Notes: generated from the sequence alone by a model not told the origin. Positions 1-8,210 are shown, numbered from the stretch's first letter. The stretch: 64,000 nt of DNA from Candidatus Defluviilinea gracilis (GCA_016716235.1 JADJWS010000001.1:1116001-1180000), one strand, 5' to 3'. Made by a program: numbers and translations.

Positions 1-1
1 C

Positions 2-355
2 AACGAGTCGCCGTTGCCCGCCGATGGAAAAGAACGCTTGCAATCTCCCGAACAACGCGCGCGCTTCGATGAGACCACCAAATGTATTTTGTGCGCGGCT
101 TGCACCACGTCATGTCCGTCGTTCTGGGCGAGCGAGGAGTATTACGGGCCCGCCGCGTTGATGGCGGCGCATCGCTTCATCTTTGACTCCCGCGATGAGG
201 GCGCATCGGAACGCTTGCACATTTTGAGCGAAACGAACGGCACGGTACGCTGTCACACCGCGTATAACTGCACCAATGCCTGTCCGCGCGATATTCACAT
301 CACGAAGGCGATCGGCGAGTTGAAGATGGCGATGGTAACGGGGAAGCTTGATTGA
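2..355 (+). CDS. sdhB: Succinate dehydrogenase/fumarate reductase iron-sulfur subunit, C-terminal part (5' end outside window)
   Basis: This is the C-terminal part of the iron-sulfur subunit that carries electrons from the flavoprotein to the membrane quinone site in complex II. Two cysteine clusters are visible: CILCAACTTSCP (CxxCxxCxxxCP) and CHTAYNCTNACP (CxxxxxCxxxCP). Together these ligate the [4Fe-4S] and [3Fe-4S] centres in this family. The reading frame is open to the left edge, so the N-terminal [2Fe-2S] ferredoxin domain and true start lie upstream. A hairpin followed by a T-run begins 30 bp after the stop, so sdhB is probably the last gene of its operon. Confidence 0.93.
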   Translation, partial: NESPLPADGKERLQSPEQRARFDETTKCILCAACTTSCPSFWASEEYYGPAALMAAHRFIFDSRDEGASERLHILSETNGTVRCHTAYNCTNACPRDIHITKAIGELKMAMVTGKLD

Positions 356-384
356 GAGATTAGAGACTGGAGATTGGAGACTGG

Positions 385-420
385 CAAGCCGTGTCTGTGA
401 GGATGCGGCTTGTTTTTGTT
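385..420 (+). terminator. Rho-independent terminator after sdhB
   Basis: The arms CAAGCCG (385-391) and CGGCTTG (406-412) form a stem with a 14-nt loop, followed by five T. The right arm plus T-run is part of the 17-bp sequence repeated at 2588. Confidence 0.7.
401..417 (+). repeat. 17-bp direct repeat, left copy
   Basis: GGATGCGGCTTGTTTTT occurs here and again, base for base, at 2588-2604. The two copies bracket the restriction-modification genes. The left copy is the right arm and T-run of the sdhB terminator. Confidence 0.75.
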
Positions 421-600
421 TGCCAAATTCTCAAACTGGCTTTATAGTTATGAGGCAGGTTTTGGTTAATCGGTGTTTTTAGGAGATTACTTTTAAAGCA
501 AAGAGACAAGGCATATCTTGACCTGATAGTAGACCCGATTCGAGTTTGCGCCAACTATAAACCTAAATTTGGACAAGGATCGAATAAAGATGGATTGAGT

Positions 601-1308
601 ATGAAGCAGTTTCAAAATCTTTATCGAAGCGATCCGTTTTATCGTTGGCTGGGTTTATATAACCCACTGATGTATGCTGCGCATAAGGCGGCTGGCGGCA
701 TGACAAGTATTTACCGACAAATTGGTATTGGGTGTGAGACGCTTTTTCGAACGATCATCAAAGATTCGCTTGGGTTATCCGACAACGATGTAAGATGGTC
801 TTACAGTATTCCTTTGCCAAGCGGAAAAACCAGAACACTATATCTGGATGGTCGAATTCCCCTAGACAGAATCAGCGATAAATCAAAAAGACTTCGCTTC
901 CAAAGTTGGATGAGAGAGTCTGCGAAAAGTCTAGATGTCGATTCGAGAATATCTGCCAAATTAACAGGCGCAATTTTTGAAGTGCGACAGGGCTATAAAA
1001 GCAAAGACTCAAAACGTCAAAATGCGGATATTGCAAACGCGGCGACCGCGTACACGCAGACTTATCTTCCGTGCGCCGTGATCTTATCAACCCAAATTGA
1101 TGAGGATATTTTGCTCCGGTATAGATCCGAAAAATGGGCGGTTATCACCGGCGTAGTTGGGGAAAACAATCCATTGGTTTCGACATACGATTTCATGCGC
1201 GAAGTCGTTGGATATGACCTTGCCGCATTCTTCAAGCGAAACAGTAAAGTGATCCAACGGGAAGTTAACAACGTACTCAAGTCGTTGCTGATCCTTGGAG
1301 AGAAATAA
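601..1308 (+). CDS. Putative type II restriction endonuclease partner of the downstream methyltransferase
   Basis: A soluble protein of about 235 residues with no domain I recognise with certainty. The role is inferred from its place: its TAA stop overlaps the ATG of a DNA methyltransferase by one base (TAATG), the tight coupling typical of type II restriction-modification pairs. A run of charged residues with EVRQGYKSKDSKRQNAD near the middle could be a diverged nuclease core, and IDEDILLRY follows, but I cannot assign catalytic residues. The ATG at 601 is preferred over a TTG two codons upstream. Alternatives are a methyltransferase specificity partner or an unrelated protein. Base composition is more AT-rich than the flanking sdhB, consistent with acquisition. 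Confidence 0.6.
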   Translation: MKQFQNLYRSDPFYRWLGLYNPLMYAAHKAAGGMTSIYRQIGIGCETLFRTIIKDSLGLSDNDVRWSYSIPLPSGKTRTLYLDGRIPLDRISDKSKRLRFQSWMRESAKSLDVDSRISAKLTGAIFEVRQGYKSKDSKRQNADIANAATAYTQTYLPCAVILSTQIDEDILLRYRSEKWAVITGVVGENNPLVSTYDFMREVVGYDLAAFFKRNSKVIQREVNNVLKSLLILGEK

Positions 1309-2545
1309 TGGGTATTGTTTTGGAGCGCGAAAGCCTCCGCCAGCGCGCTGATTTTACTTATAAGTTCAACGCTAAAACCGGGCGTCATGGCTGGTTGCGT
1401 CTTACGCCTGCCTACTCCCTAAAAATCGTCGAAGATTTGGTAATTTCAAACCCCGAGGCCCGTAGAATATTCGATCCGTTCTGCGGAACAGCCACCACAG
1501 CGTTGAGCGCCGCTTATCATGGACGAGAAGGCGTAACAACTGATATCAATCCTTTCTTGATATGGCTTGGACAGGCAAAGACAATGCATTATTCAACGGT
1601 TGATATTGAATTAACCCGAGAGGTCTGCCTCGATATAGTTGAAATAGTTAAAAAGCAAAACATCGAGCCATATTCCCTGCCGCCGCTCCATAACATTGAA
1701 CGTTGGTGGCATCAAAGGGAACTGAATTTTCTGCAACTGCTCAAATCCGCGATTTATAAGACAACAGAAGTAGCCTCCGCTCAACGGAGGCTACTAATGG
1801 TCGCATTTTGCAGAACATTGATGAAATTATCCAATGCCGCATTCAACCATCAATCCATGTCCTTTAAAAATGGCGGGCAACTAAAGATGGGGCTGGAGTT
1901 CGATTTATATGAAACCTTCGCCGCAGACGTCCAATTTATCATTAATAGCGCCGGTGAAAACCCAAGCGGGAAAGCAACAATTTTACTTGGGGATTCTAGA
2001 AATCCCGCGAGTGTTGTTGATGGAAAATTCGACCTGGTCATTACATCGCCTCCCTATGCAAATCGTATGTCTTATATACGGGAACTCCGGCCTTACATGT
2101 ACTGGTTGGATTTTTTATCAAACGGCAGAGATGCCGGCGAATTAGACTGGGAAACTATTGGCGGCACATGGGGAATAGCCACAAGCAAACTTACAGATGG
2201 GAACGTCCTACCGAGCAATTTCGGAACGAACAACTGCTTGGCATCCTAGATAAAATAGCCAACACAAACAATAAAAATGGGATCGTGCTCTCAAAATATG
2301 TCGCAAAATACTTCGACGATATGTGGAGTCATTTTAAAGGCTTGACCCCCATTCTTGCCCCTTGCTCAGAAATTCATTATATTGTTGGTAATTCTACGTT
2401 TTACGGGACGCTTGTTTCCACCGAACAACTGTATGCCAAGATGCTGAAGACATTGGGCTTTTCAAATATCGAGTGCAGACCAATTCGAAAACGCAATTCA
2501 AAAAAGGAACTGATTGAGTTTGACGTAGTTGCCCGTTGGGAATAA
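1308..2545 (+). CDS. DNA methyltransferase (SPPY motif, N4-cytosine or N6-adenine type), frameshifted
   Basis: An S-adenosylmethionine-dependent DNA methyltransferase, presumably the protective half of the restriction-modification pair. The AdoMet-binding motif FDPFCGTATT lies near residue 52 and is followed by the acidic TDINP. The catalytic motif TSPPYANR lies near residue 247, so the order is motif I then IV. The first frame runs 1308-2249, and the frame is lost between about 2168 and 2205. The coding continuation (WERPTEQFRNEQLLG through VVARWE) is in the next frame to the stop at 2545. Together they make a protein of ordinary length, about 410 residues, so this is a single indel and not a fusion. 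It could be a sequencing error or a real inactivating mutation. If the nuclease were active, a dead methyltransferase would be lethal, which favours error or a silent module. Confidence 0.8.
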
Positions 2546-2587
2546 AACGAATAATGAATACCCTCGAACTCGCCGCCTTCCTGAAAT

Positions 2588-2604
2588 GGATGCGGCTTGT
2601 TTTT
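2588..2604 (+). repeat. 17-bp direct repeat, right copy
   Basis: Exact copy of the sequence at 401-417, lying 43 bp after the methyltransferase stop. Here it is not part of a hairpin, so this copy rather than the left one looks like the duplicated end of an insertion. Confidence 0.7.
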
Positions 2605-2638
2605 TTATGAAACATCAATGGGTAGTAAAATACTCGAT

Positions 2639-2944
2639 ATGAGGAAAAACGCTGCTTCGAAGAAGTTGGGCACTGATTTCAAACGGCTTGACGCCATGAC
2701 CGACAAAGATATTGACTTCTCGGAAATCCCTGAAATTACGCCTGAGATGTTTGCTAAAGGCATGGTTCGACGCGGACTTAAGCCGACCTATAAACGCCAA
2801 ATGACCCTGCGATTGGACAGCGATGTAATCGAGTGGTTCAAACGACAAGGACGCGGATATCAGACCAGAATGAACGCCTTGTTACGAGCGTACATGGAAG
2901 AGCATAAAAGAATGACAGGCGGACCTCGTTCACGAGCAGGTTAA
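2639..2944 (+). CDS. BrnA-like antitoxin (orphan)
   Basis: The segment DIDFSEIPEITPEMF followed by a ribbon-helix-helix-like stretch (YKRQMTLRLDSDVIEWFK, then GRGYQTRMNALLRAYM) matches the BrnA antitoxin family. BrnA normally binds DNA as a dimer and neutralises a BrnT ribonuclease encoded just upstream. No BrnT-sized gene is present: only about 90 bp lie between the methyltransferase and this start. It is therefore an orphan, or it pairs with a toxin elsewhere. The start is uncertain: ATG codons at 2618 and 2639 are both possible. A strong terminator follows immediately. Confidence 0.8.
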   Translation: MRKNAASKKLGTDFKRLDAMTDKDIDFSEIPEITPEMFAKGMVRRGLKPTYKRQMTLRLDSDVIEWFKRQGRGYQTRMNALLRAYMEEHKRMTGGPRSRAG

Positions 2945-2956
2945 GACTTTGCAAGA

Positions 2957-2990
2957 ACAAGCCGTATCCATGAGATACGGCTTGTTTTTA
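2957..2990 (+). terminator. Rho-independent terminator after the BrnA-like gene
   Basis: A perfect 12-bp stem (ACAAGCCGTATC/GATACGGCTTGT) with a 5-nt loop and T-run. Its core CAAGCCG/CGGCTTG is the same as in the sdhB terminator at 385. Confidence 0.85.
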
Positions 2991-3081
2991 TACACGGCTA
3001 TAATTCCCGTTGAAGGTTTAGGATGTAAGTTATTCGGGATAATGCAAAGGTCTCGCGTTAGAACCAAGAAAGAGTGGTCGC

Positions 3082-3516
3082 ATGATTACCCAGAACATAT
3101 CGATCTTCCGAACGGGCGCGTTGATATTATTTGTCGTCGCCCTGCTGGGACCATGGACATTTGACGTCATTAATGTGCCAGCGGAATACGAATGTTCAGC
3201 GCCTTTTATCCGTTTGAACGGTGATTTCTGTGGGACTGTCATGTCGGGGCTATGGGTCGGCGGACTTTCGATTTTGCCCCTGATACCGTTTTTCACTACA
3301 TTGCTCTTGCTCTGGAAGAAAGACGCGCGTCGATTCCGAACCATCCACCTTATCGCATGGGTGTTGGCTTTGATCCTCGCTTTGGTAATTTTCATTGGTC
3401 AGACCAATGACCCGATCATCCGCCTGTGGGGACTCTGGCTCTACATCCTGCTGGCGGTTGGCGCAATTCTGATCGAGTATCTCGCGTCAAAAAATAATCC
3501 CGCCTCGAATATCTGA
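3082..3516 (+). CDS. Small integral membrane protein, function unknown
   Basis: 144 residues with four predicted membrane segments (about residues 9-25, 55-80, 88-107 and 115-133). A Cys-containing loop (YECSAPFIRLNGDFC) between segments one and two could hold a disulfide on the outside. No catalytic motif is seen and I recognise no family. It stands alone, with a convergent neighbour ending 15 bp away. Confidence 0.7.
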   Translation: MITQNISIFRTGALILFVVALLGPWTFDVINVPAEYECSAPFIRLNGDFCGTVMSGLWVGGLSILPLIPFFTTLLLLWKKDARRFRTIHLIAWVLALILALVIFIGQTNDPIIRLWGLWLYILLAVGAILIEYLASKNNPASNI

Positions 3517-3530
3517 CTCGAACGCGCCAT

Positions 3531-4478
3531 CTACTGGCTTTCCATCCAATACGAAATGAACGGATCAGCCTGTTGCAAAGTTGCGATTTCCGCCTCGCAC
3601 ATGAGGGACTGTTGCGCGGGCTGTCCTTCCGCTTTGAAGATCCGCCCGATCATACGCGGATCGCTCCAGTGTTCGCGGTCCACGTAGCCGAGGCGGTAGT
3701 AACCGTCTCCGCTTTCGTAGCACCAAGTCTGCCCGTAGATAATGACCGGTTCGGGAAGCGCGAGAATGTATCGGGGAGTCAATTCCGAAAGAGACGCGGG
3801 GTAACGTTCCTCGCGCGCGTAAAATGATTCGATGGCTTGAACGACCCTGTCCGCCCGTTGCGACGTCAATGCTCGAAAGTCGACGCGTTGCGCCAAAGTC
3901 GAAACCCAGATCATCAAAGCGGGGGCGAGTAGAAGATATGCAATGCCAGCTAGTTTTGTTTTGGACGGCAAAGCAATAAGCAGGGTAAGCCCGGAAAGCA
4001 AGACGGCAAGCATCGGAGCAAACAACAGAATGTATTTGAGGGAATCGTAGGTATTATCCCAAACTGTTAGATCGTAGATTTTGAAGAGCGTTCCAATGAT
4101 AAGAAGAATACCAACGAAGAAGACGGGAATGACAATTCGCGCTTGCGGTTCGGACGAACGCAGACTCAAACCCGAATAGAGCAAGAACGCCGCATTGATC
4201 AGCGCAAGAGGGATCAGGAAAAACGCGGCTGTCGCTAAGTCTGAGAATAGCAGGGAAGTAGGAATGAGCAGAAGCGCTAGAAGAACCAGCCCCGTAAATA
4301 TCCACACCTTGGGGTTCACGCGCTCGATCACCTTTGGCAACACCAGCGCGAATAATCCGCAAAACAGGCTCGCAACCGCGGCGGCTCCCATGATCCCCGA
4401 TGAGCCAGCGGACGAGATCATCGCAAACACCACAAAGAGCACAATCGCTATGAGGAGAACGAATACAGGCGTCTTCAT
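3531..4478 (-). CDS. Multi-pass membrane protein with C-terminal pilin/type II secretion G-like domain, function unknown
   Basis: 315 residues. The first two thirds hold about seven hydrophobic segments. After the last of these, a soluble tail contains AIESFYAREERYPASLSELTPRYI, the pattern seen in the globular part of GspG-type pseudopilins, where a helix precedes an RYP/SLxxL element. The tail probably lies outside the membrane. No partner secretion genes are nearby, so a role in secretion is not implied. Function unknown. Confidence 0.7.
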   Translation of the reverse strand: MKTPVFVLLIAIVLFVVFAMISSAGSSGIMGAAAVASLFCGLFALVLPKVIERVNPKVWIFTGLVLLALLLIPTSLLFSDLATAAFFLIPLALINAAFLLYSGLSLRSSEPQARIVIPVFFVGILLIIGTLFKIYDLTVWDNTYDSLKYILLFAPMLAVLLSGLTLLIALPSKTKLAGIAYLLLAPALMIWVSTLAQRVDFRALTSQRADRVVQAIESFYAREERYPASLSELTPRYILALPEPVIIYGQTWCYESGDGYYRLGYVDREHWSDPRMIGRIFKAEGQPAQQSLMCEAEIATLQQADPFISYWMESQ

Positions 4479-4550
4479 GTCTGCCTTCCTTTTATTACTT
4501 GACGGGGTGAAAAGGAAAACGTATCGGGCAGATTCCGCTTAACGTTTACT

Positions 4551-4644
4551 AGACTTCTTGCGAAAGTCGTTTTTGCCACAGAGAAAAAGAGTGTTTCTCA
4601 AAGGTCTCTGTGGTTAAACAAGAGATACTTATGCAAGAGGTCAA
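4551..4644 (+). repeat. Dispersed about 95-bp repeat A, copy 1
   Basis: It contains CTTGCGAAAGTC, TTTTTGCCACAGAGAAAAAG, TTTCTCAAAGGTCTCTGTGG and ACTTATGCAAGAGGTCA in this order. The same order occurs in inverted orientation at 20162-20264 and in a looser copy at 14515-14606. The CCACAGAGA and TCTCTGTGG parts are inverted repeats of each other, so the element can fold. Confidence 0.7.
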
Positions 4645-4669
4645 TTCTCAAGTTCGCAGTGTGCGCGGC

Positions 4670-5440
4670 TTATTGTATTTCCGGCAGGACCAGCGGAATA
4701 TCCAAAAACGGATGCTTGACCACCCGCACGGGCAAACAATACGCTTCAGCAATTCGTTCGGGTTGCAATACTTCCCCGGGCTTCCCCATCGCCGTGATGT
4801 TTCCCGCGACCATTAACGCGATTCGATCCGCATAATGCGCCGCGAGATTCAAATCGTGCAAGGCGATCAACACGGCAAGGTTATCTTTGTGAGCAAGGTC
4901 GCTCACCAACTCCAACAAGCCAACTTGATACTGTATATCCAAATGCGCGGTGGGTTCATCGAGCAACAGGATCGGCGTGGATTGGCACAAGGCGCGCGCG
5001 AGTAAAACCCGTTGTTGTTCTCCACCGGAGAGTTCGCCCACGCGGCGTTCGGCAAAGTGAAGCGCGCCCACGCGCTGAAGCGCTTGCCGCGCGATCTCTT
5101 CGTCGCCTCTCGATGGCTGACCTAAAAACCCAAGATAAGGCGCACGCCCGAGTAATACGGTTTCCCAAGCGGTAAACGCCGGTGGTAGTGAAACCGCCTG
5201 CGGAACGGTGGCAATATACTTCGCTCGTTGCATGGGATCCAGCGATGCGAAATCGTCTCCGTTCGCGCGAACGTGACCCGAATAGGGAATCACCCCGCTT
5301 GCGGCGCGGATGAGCGTGGATTTGCCCGCGCCGTTCGGTCCGATCAGCGCGAGGACCTCGCCGCTTTGCACAGCGAGGGAAATATCGCGCAAGATTTGGC
5401 GGGAGCCGTAATAGGCAGAGATGTTTTGGATTTTCAACAT
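4670..5440 (-). CDS. btuD: Corrinoid (vitamin B12) ABC transporter ATP-binding protein
   Basis: The ATPase of a type II importer of the B12/iron-siderophore family. Walker A is GPNGAGKST, the signature is LSGGEQQRV, and Walker B is ILLLDEPTAHLD followed by the switch histidine in ALHDLNLAA. The ATG at 5440 is preferred because it begins the normal N terminus (MLKIQNISAYYGSR); an upstream ATG would add nine atypical residues. It is the last gene of the operon and is separated from the acetyltransferase by 50 bp containing a hairpin. Substrate is inferred from the cobalamin riboswitch at the head of the operon; sequence alone would also fit heme or siderophore uptake. Confidence 0.9.
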   Translation of the reverse strand: MLKIQNISAYYGSRQILRDISLAVQSGEVLALIGPNGAGKSTLIRAASGVIPYSGHVRANGDDFASLDPMQRAKYIATVPQAVSLPPAFTAWETVLLGRAPYLGFLGQPSRGDEEIARQALQRVGALHFAERRVGELSGGEQQRVLLARALCQSTPILLLDEPTAHLDIQYQVGLLELVSDLAHKDNLAVLIALHDLNLAAHYADRIALMVAGNITAMGKPGEVLQPERIAEAYCLPVRVVKHPFLDIPLVLPEIQ

Positions 5441-5455
5441 GGCAGAAACAGACGG

Positions 5456-5481
5456 GCGCGGCAACATTCATGTTGCCGCGC
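5456..5481. repeat. Hairpin with TTCA/TGAA centre in the btuD leader
   Basis: An 11-bp perfect stem (GCGCGGCAACA/TGTTGCCGCGC) around TTCA. It belongs to the T-N-N-A hairpin family and lies just upstream of the btuD start, where it could stabilise or process the mRNA. Confidence 0.75.
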
Positions 5482-5490
5482 TACAATGGA

Positions 5491-6027
5491 TTAAAAAATC
5501 AAATACCAATATAACGCGATCTCGTCCAAGGGCGGGTTTAGGGCTTTATATAATTCCATGTCGAACCCGCGCAGTTCGAAACCGCAACTTTCATAGAGCC
5601 GGCAGGCGTTCACATTGATATCCTGTGTTTCAAGGAACACGCCGGGGAAACCTTTTGTTCTTGCCCAATCGAGCGCGCGAGCCATTAATGCGCGCCCAAT
5701 CCCTCGCCGTCGAAATTTTGTGTCCACTCCGAGATCGCATAGATATGCATAATTATTCCAGTGTTTCCGCGCTTCAATCTGCCCTGCGAGTTCATTGTCT
5801 GCATACGCAAAAAAGAGGTTGCGGTCCGGGTCGCTGTCGTACGCCATGAAATCGGTCACGCGCCGGCCGCCGTATTTTTTTGTATAGGGAGGCACATCCA
5901 TAACCGTATAAGAAATCTTTCCCCGTTCGGCGCGCAGAACCAATTTGGAAGTTACCAGGAAGGAATCGTCAAATTGACGATAGTCTTGATCGTTCTCTTT
6001 GTCGATTGCGCGGATGGAGATTTCCAT
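5491..6027 (-). CDS. GNAT acetyltransferase, streptothricin acetyltransferase (SatA)-like
   Basis: A 178-residue GNAT-fold enzyme that would move an acetyl group from acetyl-CoA to an amine. The N-terminal half has DDSFLVTSKLVL and YTVMDVPPYTKKYG, both characteristic of the SatA/YyaR branch. The acetyl-CoA loop is RRRGIGRALM and is followed by LETQDINVNACRLYESCGF. The ATG at 6027 starts this homology; the same frame is open far upstream only as an antisense-like shadow of btuC. It lies 2 bp after the btuC stop, so it is cotranscribed with the corrinoid transporter. Its acceptor could be an antibiotic or a lysine residue of a protein; nothing in the sequence decides this. Confidence 0.87.
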   Translation of the reverse strand: MEISIRAIDKENDQDYRQFDDSFLVTSKLVLRAERGKISYTVMDVPPYTKKYGGRRVTDFMAYDSDPDRNLFFAYADNELAGQIEARKHWNNYAYLCDLGVDTKFRRRGIGRALMARALDWARTKGFPGVFLETQDINVNACRLYESCGFELRGFDMELYKALNPPLDEIALYWYLIF

Positions 6028-6029
6028 GT

Positions 6030-7019
6030 TTACCAATATCCTTGATTCTTGGCGGTCTTCAACACCCATAAGAAGAACGGCGCGCCTGCCAGCGCGGTGA
6101 CGATGCCGACGGGAATCTCTTGCGGCGCGATGACGATTCTGGCGAGGATGTCGGAGAGAAGCAGGGCGATCGCGCCGCCGAGAATGCTGAGGGGGAGTAA
6201 ACGCCGGTAATCGGGACCAAACCACAATCGGGTGAGATGCGGGACGATCAGTCCGACGAATCCGATAATGCCGGAAAACGATACCGCCGCGGCAGTCGCC
6301 AGGGAGGAGGCAGTCAAAATGATCCGCTTGGCGCGCGAGACGTTCAGCCCGAGTTGTTGCGCCTGATCGTCGCCGAATTGCAGGAGATTCAGCGCGTGAC
6401 CACAGAAAGCCAGAATGCCCAGACCGATGACGAGGTATGGCATGATCGCAAGGATCGCCGCCCACCCGTTTTGGCTCGCGCCGCCGAGAAGCCAGCCTAA
6501 CGCGCGGCGAACTTCGCTCGTGGAGCGGATCATGAGGAATGAGGTGAGCGAGGTGGCGAACGATGAAACGGCAACGCCGGCGAGGATGAGGCTGGTTGTC
6601 GGTATGGTTCGACCAACCCGCGCCAGGGAATATACGATGAAGACTGTGATCAGCGCGGCAACGAATGCCGAGAGTGGAATCGCCATCAGACCCCAGAATG
6701 AATAGGGCCACTGGACCGACATGGCGATCACCGCGCCCAGCCCCGCGCCTGATGCGACGCCGATGAGGAATGGGTCAGCCAGTGGGTTGCGGAATAATCC
6801 TTGATATGCCGCTCCGCTCCCGCCCAATGCCGCGCCAGTGAGCGCGATGAGGATCGTGCGCGGCAGGCGTATCTTCCATAAGATCGAACCGTTGATCTCT
6901 GTGCCGTTGCCGAGAATGGTTTGCCATAACTCGCGCGGTGAAATGAAAACAGAGCCAATGGCCAGGCTGAGGAGGATCGCGAGGCAAAGAAAGAGGAAGG
7001 AGGAAAGGAGAGGGCGCAT
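6030..7019 (-). CDS. btuC: Corrinoid ABC transporter permease (FecCD family)
   Basis: About 329 residues with some ten membrane helices, the normal size of a BtuC/FecCD permease. Typical family segments are WKIRLPRTILIALTGAALGGSGAAYQ, the FRNPLADPFLIG coupling region and GIIGFVGLIVPHLTR. The ATG at 7019 (MRPLLSS) gives the usual short cytoplasmic N terminus; an upstream start at 7058 lies inside a 34-bp palindrome and is unlikely. It works with the BtuF-like binding protein encoded upstream and the ATPase downstream. Confidence 0.9.
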   Translation of the reverse strand: MRPLLSSFLFLCLAILLSLAIGSVFISPRELWQTILGNGTEINGSILWKIRLPRTILIALTGAALGGSGAAYQGLFRNPLADPFLIGVASGAGLGAVIAMSVQWPYSFWGLMAIPLSAFVAALITVFIVYSLARVGRTIPTTSLILAGVAVSSFATSLTSFLMIRSTSEVRRALGWLLGGASQNGWAAILAIMPYLVIGLGILAFCGHALNLLQFGDDQAQQLGLNVSRAKRIILTASSLATAAAVSFSGIIGFVGLIVPHLTRLWFGPDYRRLLPLSILGGAIALLLSDILARIVIAPQEIPVGIVTALAGAPFFLWVLKTAKNQGYW

Positions 7020-7044
7020 GGATATCGTATCCACGGGAAGATGC

Positions 7045-7078
7045 AAACAGGTAGACACGCGCGCGTGTCTACCTGTTT
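7045..7078. repeat. 34-bp perfect palindrome between btuF and btuC
   Basis: Two 17-bp perfect arms (AAACAGGTAGACACGCG and its complement) with no spacer. The RNA form would be a long stem with a CGCG-type tip. No T-run follows on the minus strand, so it is more likely an mRNA-stabilising or differential-expression hairpin than a terminator. Confidence 0.8.
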
Positions 7079-7083
7079 ATTTC

Positions 7084-8061
7084 TTACTTAAACAACTCGG
7101 GGTGCAATAGTTTCGCCAATTGTTCCAGCCCATCCACCAGGCGCGGGCCGGGGCGGCTGACCAGGTTATCGTCGAAAGTAAAAATTTGATTGTTCTTCAC
7201 CGCATCGAGCGTTTCCCAGCCGGCGCGGGCGAGCACCGATTCGGGCGTTACGCCCCACATCGAATCGCCGAGGACGATCACCGAAGGGTTCGCGGCGACG
7301 ATCTGTTCCAAACTCACTTGCGGGTAAGCGTCGGTGATGCCAGCCAGGGTTACGAGGTTGGCTCCGCCAGCGCGCTGAATGAGCAGGTCGCCGAAGGTGC
7401 CGAGACCGTACGAGTAGGGTTTCGCCGCGTCCGTTGCGTCGATCTCATAAAAGACCGTTGGGCGGGCAGAGATGGGCGCGATCTTTTCATCCACCGCGGC
7501 AACGCGCGCTTCGAGCGAGCCGATGAGTTCTGTCACGTCATGCCCAGACAGCTGACCGACAACATCAAGGTTCACATACATTTCTTCAAGCGTGACCGGG
7601 TTCTTCAGGTAAAACACGGTCAACCCCAAATCTTCAAGTTGCTTCACAAGTTCGGGCGTGTTGATCTCGGCGGCGAGCACCAGGTCGGGTTCGAGCGCCA
7701 CGATCGCTTCCACATTGTATTCGCCGAACGATCCGCCAATGGATTCGATCGAGGCGGCTTCGGCGGGATAATCGGAAAATTCATCGCGTCCGACCACCTG
7801 TGAGCCTGCTCCAATGGCGAAGAGTATCTCCGTGTTGGAAGGGGCAAGCGAAACGATTCGCTGAGGGGTTGTTTCGAGCGTGATTTCGCGCCCAAGCCCA
7901 TCGGTATAGCGTTTGGCTGGTATTTCGGTTGGCGCGGCAGTGGCAGGCGCTTCGGTGGCGGCGACTGTAGGCGCAACAGGCGCAACTGTCGGCGTGGTTT
8001 GCGGCGCGCACGCGGTCAACAGCGCGATGAGTAAAGTCAATAGTAAAGTCTTGCGTAACAT
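7084..8061 (-). CDS. btuF: Corrinoid ABC transporter substrate-binding lipoprotein
   Basis: 325 residues. The signal peptide ends in the lipobox LLTAC with Cys18 as lipid anchor, followed by a Thr/Ala/Pro-rich linker of about 30 residues. The body is a helical-backbone binding protein: RIVSLAPSNTEILFAIGAG, VVGRDEFSDYP, the YNVEAIVALEPDLVLA block and the C-terminal lobe beginning YEIDATDA are typical of BtuF/FepB proteins. It is the first gene of the operon and lies directly downstream of a cobalamin riboswitch, which makes B12 or another corrinoid the likely ligand. Confidence 0.92.
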   Translation of the reverse strand: MLRKTLLLTLLIALLTACAPQTTPTVAPVAPTVAATEAPATAAPTEIPAKRYTDGLGREITLETTPQRIVSLAPSNTEILFAIGAGSQVVGRDEFSDYPAEAASIESIGGSFGEYNVEAIVALEPDLVLAAEINTPELVKQLEDLGLTVFYLKNPVTLEEMYVNLDVVGQLSGHDVTELIGSLEARVAAVDEKIAPISARPTVFYEIDATDAAKPYSYGLGTFGDLLIQRAGGANLVTLAGITDAYPQVSLEQIVAANPSVIVLGDSMWGVTPESVLARAGWETLDAVKNNQIFTFDDNLVSRPGPRLVDGLEQLAKLLHPELFK

Positions 8062-8084
8062 GGTTTCTCCTAAGGGTGTGGTGC

Positions 8085-8102
8085 GACCGGCTTAAGCCGG
8101 TC
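8085..8102. promoter_or_regulatory. Hairpin just upstream of the btuF ribosome-binding site
   Basis: GACCGGC-TTAA-GCCGGTC is a perfect 18-bp palindrome lying 24 bp before the btuF ATG. The TAGGAGAAACC ribosome-binding site lies between. It is placed as an expression-platform hairpin for the riboswitch and also fits the T-N-N-A hairpin family. Confidence 0.6.
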
Positions 8103-8210
8103 TGACTTGATCGTACAAATTAAAATCCCCAGCCAAAGCCGGGGAGGTTGGGGAGGCGATGCGAGTCTAGCCGTCCTCCACCTCCTTTCCGCGAGGGTGT
8201 GGTAGAACCG

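Noticed and set aside
6028..6711. Minus-strand open frame extending the acetyltransferase N-terminally by 228 residues
   Set aside because: This part is btuC read in another frame: His/Arg-rich, without family similarity. The acetyltransferase homology begins at the ATG at 6027.
7120..7803. 227-codon plus-strand open frame opposite btuF
   Set aside because: The minus-strand product is a complete binding lipoprotein behind a riboswitch; the plus-strand product is a shadow.
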